Source: Treponema brennaborense (GTDB lineage Bacteria > Spirochaetota > Spirochaetia > Treponematales > Treponemataceae). From it: DNA of 64,000 nucleotides. The position numbers and the translations under genes are program-made. The stretch is from NCBI GenBank assembly GCA_023666275.1, contig JAMPCJ010000004.1, positions 1-64,000 of the forward strand. The letters are read 5' to 3'. Shown in pieces: positions 52,093 to 61,146 of the stretch. Within the stretch, counting starts at the first letter, position 1. Each line of letters opens with the position of its first letter. A model generated the notes under the pieces. It ran no database searches and was not told the origin of the DNA. It worked only from the letters and a program-made list of their open reading frames with translations.

Positions 52093-52964
52093 TTGTCAAA
52101 AATATTACGGTAAAAAGCGTAATCACAAAATCGAATTTGCCCGTATGCGATTATTCCGCAAATCCATATACGGGATGCGGACACGCCTGCAAATACTGCT
52201 ACGCCTGTTTTATGAAACGCTTTACGAATCACACCGAAGATTGGGGCGCGTTTTTGGACGTGAAGAATTGGGACGAAATTAAAAATCCCGAAAAATACTG
52301 CGGCAAAGAAATTTTTTTTGCATCGGTCACGGATCCGTATCAGCCTGCGGAAGAAAAGTATAAACGCACGAGAACGCTTTTGCAGCAGCTGCAAGGAAGC
52401 GGCGCGCTGCTTTCGATAGCCACGAAATCGGATTTGATTCTGCGCGACTTGGACTTGATAAAAACTTTTCCGAACGCCCGCGTTTCCTGGTCGATAAACA
52501 CGCTCGACGAAAATTTCAAAAACGATATGGACCGCGCCGTGAGCATCGAACGCCGCATCAGCGCCATGAAAGAATTTCATAAAGCGGGCGTGCGCACAAC
52601 GTGTTTTATCTCGCCCATATTTCCGAAGATAACCGACGCAAAAGCGATAATCAAAGCGGCGAAAGATTATTGCAATTTGGTATGGCTGGAAAATCTGAAC
52701 CTGCGCGGAAGTTTCAAACCGGTAATTATGAATTACATTGCCGAAAAATATCCCGGCCTTATTCCGCTTTACAATTCGATTTACGGCAGGAACGACAGAA
52801 CGTACTGGCAGGAACTCGACAGCGAAATGCGGGCATTCTGCAAAGCGGAAAATCTGCCGTATGTTGTAAACGACGACAGCGTAAAAAGACCGTTCGGCGA
52901 ACCGCCTGTTGTCGTCAATTATTTTTACCACAGCGAAATAAAAAAATCGGCAAGGAAGCAATAA
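52080..52964 (+). CDS. SPL-family radical SAM protein
   Basis: 294 aa from the ATG at 52080 (GGA 4 nt upstream); the ATG at 52089, which overlaps the previous stop as ATGA, is an equal alternative. The cluster motif is CGHACKYCYACF (C-x3-C-x2-C) after NPYTG, followed by FASVTDPYQPAEEKYKRTR, typical of the Rv2578c/SplB-like family that includes spore photoproduct lyase relatives. True photoproduct lyase activity is not implied. It is followed after 2 nt by mutM. Confidence 0.85.
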   Translation: MANMIVKNITVKSVITKSNLPVCDYSANPYTGCGHACKYCYACFMKRFTNHTEDWGAFLDVKNWDEIKNPEKYCGKEIFFASVTDPYQPAEEKYKRTRTLLQQLQGSGALLSIATKSDLILRDLDLIKTFPNARVSWSINTLDENFKNDMDRAVSIERRISAMKEFHKAGVRTTCFISPIFPKITDAKAIIKAAKDYCNLVWLENLNLRGSFKPVIMNYIAEKYPGLIPLYNSIYGRNDRTYWQELDSEMRAFCKAENLPYVVNDDSVKRPFGEPPVVVNYFYHSEIKKSARKQ

Positions 52965-52966
52965 GT

Positions 52967-53791
52967 ATGCCCGAACTGCCCGAAGCAGAAACAGTAAAGC
53001 GCGTTATAGAGCCGCAAATTGCCGACCGAAAAATAATCGGCATAACCGTAAACCGTCCCGAAGTAATTGCATATCCCGACAGTAAAGTTTTTTGCGCCGC
53101 CGTAAACGGACTGTCAATAAGCGGCATGGCACGGCGCGGAAAGTTTTTGCAAATCTTATTGCAAAACGGCGGCAAAATTATAATTCATCTGCGTATGACG
53201 GGCTGTGTTTTGGTTATGCCGTGCGGCGGCGAAATCGAAAAGCATACGCACGTCATATTGCATTTGGACGACGGACAGGATTTGCGCTTTACAGATACAC
53301 GGCGTTTCGGGCGCTGGTGGTATATTCCCGCTCAAACGCAGGATACATACAGCGGAATCCATAAACTCGGGCTTGAACCGTTCGACGAAAATCTGACCGC
53401 TGAGTATCTGAAAGAAAAACTCGGCAGACGCAGAAAGCCCGTCAAAGAGTGCCTGCTCGACCAAAGCGTTATTGCGGGCATCGGCAATATTTATTCCGAC
53501 GAAATTTTATACGCCGCAAAAATACGCCCCTGCCGTTCGGCAGGCGAATTGACGGACGAAGATTATCTGCGGCTTGTAAACTGCATAAAAGAACGGCTTG
53601 CGTATTTTATTGAGAAGAACTTCATAACATCCGAAGAGTATCTTTTAAGCCGCGGGCAGGATTACAGAAACACGCCGTATCTGCAAGTTTACGGACGCGC
53701 AGAAAAGCCTTGCCGTGTTTGCGGAACGATATTGCAGAAAACCGTTATCGGCGGCAGGAGCTCGGTATTCTGTCCGAACTGCCAAAAGTGA
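52967..53791 (+). CDS. mutM: Formamidopyrimidine-DNA glycosylase
   Basis: 274 aa. It begins MPELPEAETVKR, with the catalytic Pro2 and Glu3. LLDQSVIAGIGNIYSDEILY holds the helix-two-turn-helix, and the C-terminal zinc finger is CRVCGTILQKTVIGGRSSVF with FCPNC. It removes oxidised purines such as 8-oxoguanine and nicks the strand. An AAGGA lies about 10 nt upstream. It is in one unit with the SPL radical SAM gene. Confidence 0.95.
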   Translation: MPELPEAETVKRVIEPQIADRKIIGITVNRPEVIAYPDSKVFCAAVNGLSISGMARRGKFLQILLQNGGKIIIHLRMTGCVLVMPCGGEIEKHTHVILHLDDGQDLRFTDTRRFGRWWYIPAQTQDTYSGIHKLGLEPFDENLTAEYLKEKLGRRRKPVKECLLDQSVIAGIGNIYSDEILYAAKIRPCRSAGELTDEDYLRLVNCIKERLAYFIEKNFITSEEYLLSRGQDYRNTPYLQVYGRAEKPCRVCGTILQKTVIGGRSSVFCPNCQK

Positions 53792-53952
53792 AATGATGAA
53801 ATTTCACGAACCTGCAAACAAAAGGCGTTCTATATGAAAAAGCGGTTTTACAAAATCGCATATCGTAAATTTTTTTATTGATAATTATAATCATCCGATA
53901 ATAGAAAACAGCTGCGAAAAATATTTTCAAAACGATATGGAGGAATAAAACG

Positions 53953-54513
53953 ATGAAAAAAGATTTGGGAGTGAAGCCGTACATTATGCCCATGCCCGTG
54001 CTGATTATCGGCACGTACAGCGAAGACGGAAGCGCAGACGCAATGAACGCCGCCTGGGGAACACTTTGCGAAATGAACATTGTCGCGCTGTATTTGGATG
54101 CGGAACATAAAACTGCAGAAAACATCAAGGCAAGAAAAGCTTTTACGGTGGCGATTGCCGACGAACCGAATTTAATTCCCGCCGATTACGTCGGCATTGT
54201 TTCGGCGCATAAAGAAAAGAACAAGATACAAAAAGCGGGCTGGACGGTTGTCAAAAGTACGAAAGTGGATGCGCCCGTAATCAACGAATTGCCGCTTACG
54301 CTCGAATGCAGGCTCGATTATATCGACGAAAAAACAGGATGTGTGTACGGCGAAATAGTGAACGTGATTGCCGACGAAAAAGTGCTGGATGAAAGCGGCG
54401 AAATTGACTTGACAAAACTCCGTCCGCTGTCCTACGACTCTGCAAGTCACAGTTATTTTTCAATGGGAAAAAAAGCCGGAAAGGCGTTCTCCGACGGTAC
54501 AAAATTAAATTAA
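53953..54513 (+). CDS. Flavoredoxin-like FMN-binding flavin reductase family protein
   Basis: 186 aa. The pattern MPMPVLIIGTYSEDGSADAM, AAWGTLCEMNIVALYLDAEH and KTAENIKARKAFTVAIADE is that of the flavin-reductase/flavoredoxin split-barrel family found in anaerobes. It binds FMN and transfers electrons; the partner is unknown. TGGAGG precedes the ATG by 9 nt. It is convergent with the LysR gene. A loose inverted repeat GCGGAAA/TTTCCGC lies between their ends. Confidence 0.85.
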   Translation: MKKDLGVKPYIMPMPVLIIGTYSEDGSADAMNAAWGTLCEMNIVALYLDAEHKTAENIKARKAFTVAIADEPNLIPADYVGIVSAHKEKNKIQKAGWTVVKSTKVDAPVINELPLTLECRLDYIDEKTGCVYGEIVNVIADEKVLDESGEIDLTKLRPLSYDSASHSYFSMGKKAGKAFSDGTKLN

Positions 54514-54582
54514 CTTATGCATGCGGAAATTTCGGGGAAAGACTCGCAGGTTTCCGCAGCGCTTTTCGGAATGCGGCGGATG

Positions 54583-55464
54583 TTATAAATGCAGCGCGAT
54601 TTTATCGATAAAGTTTTGTACGGCGGCAGTCGGCTTTTTTGCGTACACTACGCCGTACGGCATTTTGTAATTCCACCTCATCGGAAGCGTGATGAGCGAC
54701 GGATGAATGTCTTTCCAAATATCAAGCGTTTCCATAAGACAGTTCATTCGCTCGCATTCGTTGAAAACGGACGTATCGTAGCGGCTCGGTGCGTCGATTA
54801 TATTGATATTCGGATGCATTAAATTTATCCTGCGGCGCATTTTGTCAAGCACCGCCGAAAGCCCCTGCTTCAATATCATAAAATTTTCGCCGTCCAAATC
54901 CGCCCAGCAAAGGCTTCTTTTCTTTGCCAGACGATGCTTTCTCGGCACGGCTATTCTGCAAGGGATGTATTCGAGTAAAAGAATATTGAAATTTTCCTGC
55001 CAGTCCGATGCGTCGCAGGGCGTAACAAAACAATCTATTTGCTTATTCAATGCCGTGTTCAAAATGTTCGGCTCGTCATCTATCGGCACGATTTGTATGC
55101 GGAACGGCAAATTGCCGTCGTCTATCTTTGCCCATAAGTCCACAAGCGTTTTGCAGGGACGCAAAATCGAAGTGCCTACGCGGATAACTTCCTGCTCCGA
55201 TTCGGCGGCTTTTCGGGCGCGTTCTATGGCGGCGTTTGACTGCTCAATTATTTTAACCGCGTCTTGATAAAGAGAATGACCTGCCGCCGTCAGATACACG
55301 CCTTGATTTGTTCGTTCAAACAATTTGACGCCCACCGTTTGTTCAAGCTTGTTCATTCTGTTCATTACGGTTGCGGGCGTGGTATAGTACAATTTTTCCG
55401 AGGCTTTCAAAAAACTGCCGCAATCCGCAACGGCAATAAACGTATCCAATTCACGGCTGTACAT
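54583..55464 (-). CDS. LysR-family transcriptional regulator
   Basis: 293 aa from the ATG at 55464 (GAGG 6 nt upstream). N-terminal HTH: LDTFIAVADCGSFLKASEKL and TTPATVMNRMNKLEQTVGVK. The effector domain follows (IRVGTSILRPCKTLVDLWAK). It is divergent from the second MATE gene with 85 bp between, so it probably controls the MATE-flavodoxin-SDR operon. The ligand is unknown. Confidence 0.9.
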   Translation of the reverse strand: MYSRELDTFIAVADCGSFLKASEKLYYTTPATVMNRMNKLEQTVGVKLFERTNQGVYLTAAGHSLYQDAVKIIEQSNAAIERARKAAESEQEVIRVGTSILRPCKTLVDLWAKIDDGNLPFRIQIVPIDDEPNILNTALNKQIDCFVTPCDASDWQENFNILLLEYIPCRIAVPRKHRLAKKRSLCWADLDGENFMILKQGLSAVLDKMRRRINLMHPNINIIDAPSRYDTSVFNECERMNCLMETLDIWKDIHPSLITLPMRWNYKMPYGVVYAKKPTAAVQNFIDKIALHL

Positions 55465-55537
55465 AGCAACCTCGTTTTTAGTTTTTCTAAAAACCATTTT
55501 AATATTTCGGTGGATACAAAGTCAAGAAATAATACCG

Positions 55538-55543
55538 TATAAT
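55538..55543 (+). promoter_or_regulatory. -10 box of the second MATE operon, leaderless spacing
   Basis: A perfect TATAAT is 6 nt before the ATG at 55550. The -35 position (55515-55520, TACAAA) is poor, in line with activation by the divergent LysR protein. Confidence 0.5.
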
Positions 55544-55549
55544 TATGAT

Positions 55550-56962
55550 ATGAAAAATGCAGAAGCACGAATTAAAACCAACGGCAGTCAAATGCTTTTG
55601 AGCGGCTCGATATGGAAGGGCATTTTGCGCTTTGCCTTGCCCGTATTTTTGGGGCTTTTATTGCAACAGCTTTACAATACCGCCGATACCATAATCGTAG
55701 GAAATTTTGAAAGCGAGGACGCAATGTCGGCTGTCGGCGCAACTGCCGTTTTGACAATGGCTTTTCTTGCTTTTGCGAACGGTTTTTCTGCGGGCGCGGG
55801 CGTAATCGCGGCGCAGCTGTTCGGCGCAAAAAAAGACGAGGAACTGCGTAAAAATGCTTGTACCTCTATTATACTAATGCTCGGTATGGGTGTTGTTTGT
55901 ACCGTTATAGCCGTTTTGATAAACAGGCTTATGCTGCAATACGTTTTGCAAACGCCCGCAGATATTTTGGATATGGCGGTAGTCTATTTCAGAGTGTATG
56001 CGTTGGGGCTTATATTTCAATTCGGTTATAATATCGTTGCCGCCATATTGCGAGGTGTGGGCGACAGTCGGGCGACAATGTATCTTCTTTTGGTCGCCGC
56101 CGTCATAAACGTAGGGCTTGATATATTATTCGTCGCCGTTTTTCGGCTCGGTGCGATGGGTGCGGCACTTGCAACGGATATTTCGCAAGCGGGTTGCTGT
56201 ATTGTGGCGGTCATTTATATGGTTAAACGCTACCCGATTTTCCGTTGGAAATTCAAAGAATTGACTTTTGAATGGAAACTTGCGAAAAATACGCTGAAAG
56301 CAGGTTTCCCTATGGCGTTGCAGCAGTTTATCGTTTCCGTCGGTATGGTATTTTTGCAACGCGCCGTAAACGGTTACGGAAAGTTTATGACTGCCTCTTA
56401 CACGGTCGCTATGCGTATTGAAAGTTATATACAGCTCCCCGCATCGTCTTTGCAGGTAACACAAGCCACATATACGGGGCAAAATCTCGGTGCAGATAAT
56501 ATGGAGCGCGTTACAAAGGGCACAAAGCAGACTTTTATTATGTCGGAAATAATCACCGTCGTTTTGTCTGTTTTAGTGTTTTTCCTTGCAAAGCAAATAT
56601 GCACGTTATTCAATTTGACGATTGATGCGACTACATACTGCACTACACATATTCGCACGGTTGCGCTGCTGCTGCCTATTCTTGCGGCGTATTTTCCTAT
56701 TCTCGGTTTGTTTCAAGGCGCAAATAACGGTTTCAAGGCAACTATCGTTGCGACGTCGGCTCTTTTAATTCGCGTTATAACAACATACACTTTATGTTAT
56801 TTGCCGTTTATGGGCTACCGCATTATTTGGTGGAATACCGCTTTCGGTTGGTGTGGCGGCTGTATTATCACTTGGACTTTCTATTTTATTGGCGGTTGGA
56901 AGAAAAAATGGCTGAATAAGCCTATGCAGGAAACGTACGAGGAGGAAACTCAAAATGTCTAA
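55550..56962 (+). CDS. MATE-family efflux transporter
   Basis: 470 aa, 12 expected membrane segments. Typical parts are FALPVFLGLLLQQLYNTADT, FANGFSAGAGVIAAQLFGAK and FQFGYNIVAAILRGVGDSRA. It belongs to the same branch as NorM/DinF-like exporters common in gut Firmicutes. No Shine-Dalgarno is seen. Its end overlaps the next gene by 8 nt. The codon use is more AT-rich than in the MATE gene at 49 kb, suggesting a separate origin. Confidence 0.92.
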   Translation: MKNAEARIKTNGSQMLLSGSIWKGILRFALPVFLGLLLQQLYNTADTIIVGNFESEDAMSAVGATAVLTMAFLAFANGFSAGAGVIAAQLFGAKKDEELRKNACTSIILMLGMGVVCTVIAVLINRLMLQYVLQTPADILDMAVVYFRVYALGLIFQFGYNIVAAILRGVGDSRATMYLLLVAAVINVGLDILFVAVFRLGAMGAALATDISQAGCCIVAVIYMVKRYPIFRWKFKELTFEWKLAKNTLKAGFPMALQQFIVSVGMVFLQRAVNGYGKFMTASYTVAMRIESYIQLPASSLQVTQATYTGQNLGADNMERVTKGTKQTFIMSEIITVVLSVLVFFLAKQICTLFNLTIDATTYCTTHIRTVALLLPILAAYFPILGLFQGANNGFKATIVATSALLIRVITTYTLCYLPFMGYRIIWWNTAFGWCGGCIITWTFYFIGGWKKKWLNKPMQETYEEETQNV

Positions 56963-57464
56963 AAATATTATAATTCTGAACGGAGCGGCAAGAAAAAACG
57001 GTAGCACGCAAAAACTGATTAAATCATTTACCGACGGTGCGTTAAGTGCAGGACACCGTGTGCAAGAGTTTTATTTGGACGGTATGAATATCCATAGCTG
57101 CAAGGGGTGTTTAAGGGCTGGGCGCGACAATAAAAGCCCTTGTTCGCAAAAGGACGATATGGAGCAAATATATTCCGTTTTTGCCGAATGTGATATTGTT
57201 GTGTTCGCTTCGCCCGTTTACTTTTGGACGATTACAGGAACGTTAAAAACGGCGGCAGACCGTTTGTATGCGGAATTAGAGTGTTTAGGTTATACAAGAT
57301 TTGCAAAAGAAAGCGTGCTTTTAATGACTGCCGACGGCGGCGATTATTCGCAAGCCGTTACTTGGTATCGGACTTATGAGCGTAATTTGGGTTGGAAAAA
57401 TCGTGGTGAAGTACTTGGAAAAGGAAAAACGGAAGCGGCATATAAACTTGGCGTTTCTTTATAA
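56955..57464 (+). CDS. NADPH-dependent FMN reductase/flavodoxin-fold protein
   Basis: 169 aa. The FMN-phosphate loop is LNGAARKNGSTQKLIKSF, followed by the iron-sulfur-flavoprotein-like segment HSCKGCLRAGRDNKSPCSQK with DDMEQIYSVF and ASPVYFWTITGTLKTAADR. This is the ISF/WrbA-like branch of flavodoxin-fold oxidoreductases. AGGAGG lies 9 nt upstream. It overlaps the MATE gene by 8 nt and probably belongs to a detoxification operon with it. Confidence 0.88.
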   Translation: MSKNIIILNGAARKNGSTQKLIKSFTDGALSAGHRVQEFYLDGMNIHSCKGCLRAGRDNKSPCSQKDDMEQIYSVFAECDIVVFASPVYFWTITGTLKTAADRLYAELECLGYTRFAKESVLLMTADGGDYSQAVTWYRTYERNLGWKNRGEVLGKGKTEAAYKLGVSL

Positions 57465-57486
57465 AAAATAAAAGGAGATTTTGAAA

Positions 57487-58137
57487 ATGAAAAAGACAAT
57501 TTTTGTACTTGGAGCGGGGAACGGTTGCGGCAACAGGGTTGCGGAAAAATTCGGTAAAAACGATTTCCGCGTCGTGCTTATGTCGAGGAACGCGGAACAC
57601 TTGGCGGCTTATGAAAAGGAGTTCAATGAAAAAGGAATTGAGGTCTATACAAAAGTTGCGGACGCGTCTAACCCGCTTTCCGTAACGCAAGCGTTTAACG
57701 AATTAAAAGCGCAGTTCGGAACACCCGACGTATTGTTCTACAATGTGGGCATTACTACGGCTGACGCCGATATTAAGGAAACAAAAGATTTTGATTTGTT
57801 GGTAAATCGCTATAAGGTGGACGTTGCGGGCGCATATCACGCAATTTGTCAAGTGCTTGGAAAAGAGTTCAGCGAAAAGAACGGTGCCATACTTATTACG
57901 GGCGGCGGACTTGCCCTTTATCCTATGAACGAGTATTTACCGCTCTCTATGGATAAGGCGGCACTTCGCGCAATGTGTATCGCATTACATAACGAATTAA
58001 AAAAGCAAAACGTTTATGTTGGCACGGTTACTGTTACCGACGTGATAGCAGCGGGTTCAAAATGCGCGCCTACTATTCTTGCGGAAGATTTTTGGAAACT
58101 CTATACCGAAAGAAAAGAGTGTGAAATTGTAAGGTAG
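57487..58137 (+). CDS. Short-chain dehydrogenase/reductase
   Basis: 216 aa from the ATG at 57487 (AAAGGAG 9 nt upstream). The NAD(P) motif is GAGNGCGNRVAEKF, then YNVGITTAD in the place of NNAG. The catalytic YxxxK is not in standard form: LPLSMDKAALRAM has Ser in place of Tyr with the Lys kept, so the catalytic Tyr may be missing. Substrate unknown. Third gene of the MATE operon. Downstream (58160-58182) is a hairpin CAAGCGG/CCGCTTG without T run. Confidence 0.82.
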   Translation: MKKTIFVLGAGNGCGNRVAEKFGKNDFRVVLMSRNAEHLAAYEKEFNEKGIEVYTKVADASNPLSVTQAFNELKAQFGTPDVLFYNVGITTADADIKETKDFDLLVNRYKVDVAGAYHAICQVLGKEFSEKNGAILITGGGLALYPMNEYLPLSMDKAALRAMCIALHNELKKQNVYVGTVTVTDVIAAGSKCAPTILAEDFWKLYTERKECEIVR

Positions 58138-58261
58138 TACATTTTATTCCAACGTGTTTCAAGCGGTTTTTATTGCCGCTTGGAATGGCAGTAAAGAAAA
58201 AATTTCGGCAATTCGAAAGCCGATATTTTCTTCGCTGCCGGAATTAAGGAGAAAAATTATT

Positions 58262-59638
58262 ATGAAACGCTTGGTTTGTTTTTTGCTGATCTCGGCTTCG
58301 GGGATTTTTATGACTGCGGGCGGTAAAAGCGCCCTGTCTCGCAAACCGAATATTCAAAAAAACGTATTATATGCACAAACGGTTCGTGCGAAAGCCGGCG
58401 GCGGCAGCTCTGCACCGCGCAGGCAGTATGACAATGTTTTTCCGCAGCATGAGCCTTACGGTGCAGGCATCGGCGCCATGCCCGGACGCGTGGTTTGGGC
58501 GCACAATCCCGCTTCGGTTGACTGGGACGGAAATGACTATTGGTGGAATCCCGATAATTTCGACGAGGTCGCGATTTACAAAATGGTGAACGACAGCATC
58601 GCGTCTTTGGGCGGCAAAACTACGGCGGCGGACGGCTGGGCGGCATTGTTCGAAGCCCATAACGGAGGCAGCGGATACCGCGCCGGAGAGAAAATCGCCG
58701 TTAAAGCAAACTTCAACGGATCCGCCGTGTTTAATGACGATACTTCGGGCAAAACGAAAATGAGCTACACAAATCCGCTGCTGATTAAGGCGCTGCTGCG
58801 TTCTCTTGTGGAAGAAGCAAAAGTAAATCCCGCCGACATTACGGTCTATGATGTTTCTCGATTGTTCCCCGATTACATGATAAAAATGTGTACGGAAGGA
58901 AATTTGAACGGCGTCCGCTTTGTCGGGCGGAACAACGGCATTGCAGACAAAAACGCGCCGATACATTGGTCGCATACATTCGGCGGTGCTGTCAATTATC
59001 TTCCGACATGCGTAACCGAAGCAAAATACATCATCAATCTTGCAAACCTCAAGGGACACAGTTATGGCATTACGCTTTGCGGCAAAAATCATTTCGGCTC
59101 TTTTATCAACACCGATAAAATGTATCCGCCGCAGGGAGCAAACCTGCATCAGTGGCTGGCTCGAAGCGAAATGGGAATTTACAGTCCGCTTGTCGATTTG
59201 ATGGCAAATTATCAGCTGGGCGAAAAAACGGTGCTGTATATGCTGGACGCACTCATCTGCGCGGTAAGCGAAGGCTCTTCTGTTACCGGCAAAAACTCGA
59301 AATGGCAGCAGCCGCCGTTTAACGGCGATTATGCGTCGAGCATTTTCGTATCGCAGGATCCCGTCGCCATCGATTCTGTGGGCGCGGATTTTCTCATCAA
59401 CGAACCGACTGTTACAAGCAATAACGGCGCGCTGCGGAATAATCCTGCGGTGGAAAATTATCTGCACGAAGCGGGGCTTGCGGGAAATGCGCCGTCCGGA
59501 ACGCACTATATGAACGGAAACGGAAGCAGGGCGAAAAATCTCGGCGTTCACGAGCATTGGAACAATTCGGTAGATAAGCAGTACAGCCGCAATCTCGGAA
59601 AAGGCGAGGGGATAGAATTGATTTATCTGAAAAAGTAA
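58262..59638 (+). CDS. Exported DUF362-domain protein
   Basis: 458 aa from the ATG at 58262 (AAGGAG about 10 nt upstream). It has a signal peptide (MKRLVCFLLISASGIFMTAG). The body shows the DUF362 pattern: KIAVKANFNGSAVFNDDTSG, TVYDVSRLFPDYMIKMCTEG, IINLANLKGHSYGITLCGKN and VSQDPVAIDSVGADFL. Many DUF362 proteins carry ferredoxin clusters; this one has none. Its function is unknown. It stands alone between the SDR gene and the cupin gene. Confidence 0.8.
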   Translation: MKRLVCFLLISASGIFMTAGGKSALSRKPNIQKNVLYAQTVRAKAGGGSSAPRRQYDNVFPQHEPYGAGIGAMPGRVVWAHNPASVDWDGNDYWWNPDNFDEVAIYKMVNDSIASLGGKTTAADGWAALFEAHNGGSGYRAGEKIAVKANFNGSAVFNDDTSGKTKMSYTNPLLIKALLRSLVEEAKVNPADITVYDVSRLFPDYMIKMCTEGNLNGVRFVGRNNGIADKNAPIHWSHTFGGAVNYLPTCVTEAKYIINLANLKGHSYGITLCGKNHFGSFINTDKMYPPQGANLHQWLARSEMGIYSPLVDLMANYQLGEKTVLYMLDALICAVSEGSSVTGKNSKWQQPPFNGDYASSIFVSQDPVAIDSVGADFLINEPTVTSNNGALRNNPAVENYLHEAGLAGNAPSGTHYMNGNGSRAKNLGVHEHWNNSVDKQYSRNLGKGEGIELIYLKK

Positions 59639-59666
59639 ACAGCCGCCGATAGTTTTGTTGTAGTGC

Positions 59667-59730
59667 TTGACGTTACATCATTTGTGCGGTATATTATTGT
59701 TGTAATTAACAAAATTACAACAATAATATA
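59667..59730 (+). promoter_or_regulatory. Cupin-gene promoter overlapped by a perfect 41-bp palindrome
   Basis: TTGACG (59667-59672), 17-nt spacer, TATATT (59690-59695). The -10 is the start of an exact 18-bp inverted repeat, TATATTATTGTTGTAATT (59690-59707) with AATTACAACAATAATATA (59713-59730), loop AACAA. It covers the -10 and the transcription start, as a repressor site would. The T run after it could also allow attenuation. Confidence 0.8.
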
Positions 59731-59750
59731 TTTTTTGTGAGGTTTTGAAA

Positions 59751-60107
59751 ATGAAGAATTACAGCAAAACAAATGTAAGCGGCGGAGAGCAGAGAATTGA
59801 ACTCCATGACGAATTATCCCTTTCGGGAGCGGAAATAAGCGTGAACGTTCTGCCTGCGGGCGCCAGCGTGCCGTTCGTTCATTCCCACAAACAGAACGAA
59901 GAAATATACGTAATTTTGGAAGGAAACGGTACGGCGGTTATCAACGGTGAAAAGGTTGAAATAACGGCAAACGATTATATCCGCATTTCGCCTGCCGCAA
60001 AAAGACAGTTTTCGGCTGCGCCCGATTCGTCTTTGAAATATATATGTATTCAAGTAAAGACGAACTCGCTTGAAGGTTACACCGCAAATGACGCGGTAAT
60101 TTATTAA
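59751..60107 (+). CDS. Small cupin-domain protein
   Basis: 118 aa, one cupin barrel: VPFVHSHKQNEEIYVILEGN carries the His/His/Glu metal ligands and KVEITANDYIRISPAAKRQF the second motif. Single-domain cupins of this type bind small molecules or act as isomerases/dioxygenases; the function here is unknown. GAGG lies 8 nt before the ATG at 59751. It is convergent with a LysR gene and overlaps it by 4 bp; that regulator may control it, though the palindrome looks more like a TetR- or MarR-type site. Confidence 0.88.
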   Translation: MKNYSKTNVSGGEQRIELHDELSLSGAEISVNVLPAGASVPFVHSHKQNEEIYVILEGNGTAVINGEKVEITANDYIRISPAAKRQFSAAPDSSLKYICIQVKTNSLEGYTANDAVIY

Positions 60108-61021
60108 ATAGAAATGCAGTTCGCTATGCCGCTGCAATTCGCTGCGGCGGATGTTTCTTTCTGCAATTGATTCAAAAACAATTCGCCTGCCTTTGAAAAC
60201 ACTTGATGTTTTTTCCAGGCGGCAAACAACTCGGCCTTCATCAGCGGATCCAGTCTGCGGAAAGTAAGTTTCGTGCCGGCTGTGTTTATGAGATTTTCGA
60301 TTGAAAGTGCACAGCCCAATCCCGCTTTCACCATAAGCGCGGCGTTGTAAACAAGATTGTGCGTGGAAAGAATATTGAGTTTCGAAAAGTCATCGCCGAG
60401 CCAGCCCGAAAGTTCGTTTGAATGAAGCGCCTGCCGTGAACAAAGGAGCGGCACTTTTTTTATATCATTGGGTTTTACCGTTTCGTTTTGCGCGAGCGGA
60501 CAGTCTTTGCGCATCAAAAGTCCCCAAATGTCGGACACGGGCAATTGGATGTAATCGTACTTTTCGAGATTTGTTCTGCCGACGAACAAGCCGAAATCGA
60601 CAAGTCCTTTGTCAAGCCGTTCGGACACATCCTCATCGTTGCCGCTGTGCAAATGAAATCGGACGTCGGGATGTTTTGTTGTAATCTTTTTGATTATATT
60701 TATTATGAATGTCATGCCTTCTGTTTCGCCGCATCCGATATGAATGTCGCCCGCAACGGTATCTTCGGAGTGTCGGAATGCCGACTGCGTTTTGGCAGCC
60801 AAATCCACGATTTCCTGCGCGCGGCGGAACAAAAATATTCCGTCGTCGGTGAGCGTGGTTTTCCGCTTGCCTCGGACAAAAAGCCGGACGCCGAGCTCTG
60901 CTTCCAAATCCGCAAGCTGTTTTGAAAGCGTCGGCTGCGTAACGTGCAGTTTTTCCGATGCAGCCGTTATGTTCTGTTCCCGCGCGACTTCGATAAAATA
61001 GCGCAAAACTCTTAATTCCAT
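60104..61021 (-). CDS. LysR-family transcriptional regulator
   Basis: 305 aa from the ATG at 61021. HTH: LRYFIEVAREQNITAASEKL and HVTQPTLSKQLADLEAELGV. The effector domain (DIHIGCGETEGMTFIINIIK) follows. The sequence is close to many LysR regulators of Firmicutes. It has no Shine-Dalgarno; TATAGT lies 6 nt before the ATG. It is convergent with the cupin gene and 119-126 bp from the divergent HTH gene of the restriction system. Confidence 0.9.
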   Translation of the reverse strand: MELRVLRYFIEVAREQNITAASEKLHVTQPTLSKQLADLEAELGVRLFVRGKRKTTLTDDGIFLFRRAQEIVDLAAKTQSAFRHSEDTVAGDIHIGCGETEGMTFIINIIKKITTKHPDVRFHLHSGNDEDVSERLDKGLVDFGLFVGRTNLEKYDYIQLPVSDIWGLLMRKDCPLAQNETVKPNDIKKVPLLCSRQALHSNELSGWLGDDFSKLNILSTHNLVYNAALMVKAGLGCALSIENLINTAGTKLTFRRLDPLMKAELFAAWKKHQVFSKAGELFLNQLQKETSAAANCSGIANCISI

Positions 61022-61027
61022 GAAAAC

Positions 61028-61056
61028 ACTATAGCGGAAGCTATCATTCTTGTAAA
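61028..61056 (-). promoter_or_regulatory. Promoter of the LysR gene placed for a leaderless mRNA
   Basis: Minus strand TTTACA (61051-61056), 17-nt spacer, TATAGT (61028-61033), then 6 nt to the ATG at 61021. Confidence 0.65.
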
Positions 61057-61134
61057 CTATGATAATCAATGACAAATAAGTATTTGCTATATGTTTGAGA
61101 AATTCGGCTTCTTCCCCAGCCTCCTTTTTTCTGT

Positions 61135-61140
61135 TATAAT
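61135..61140 (+). promoter_or_regulatory. -10 box of the restriction-system HTH gene, leaderless spacing
   Basis: A perfect TATAAT directly before one ATG (61141) and 6 nt before a second in-frame ATG (61147). The second is the likely start. The -35 position is TTCCCC, so activation by a bound protein is likely. Confidence 0.55.
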
Positions 61141-61146
61141 ATGAAA

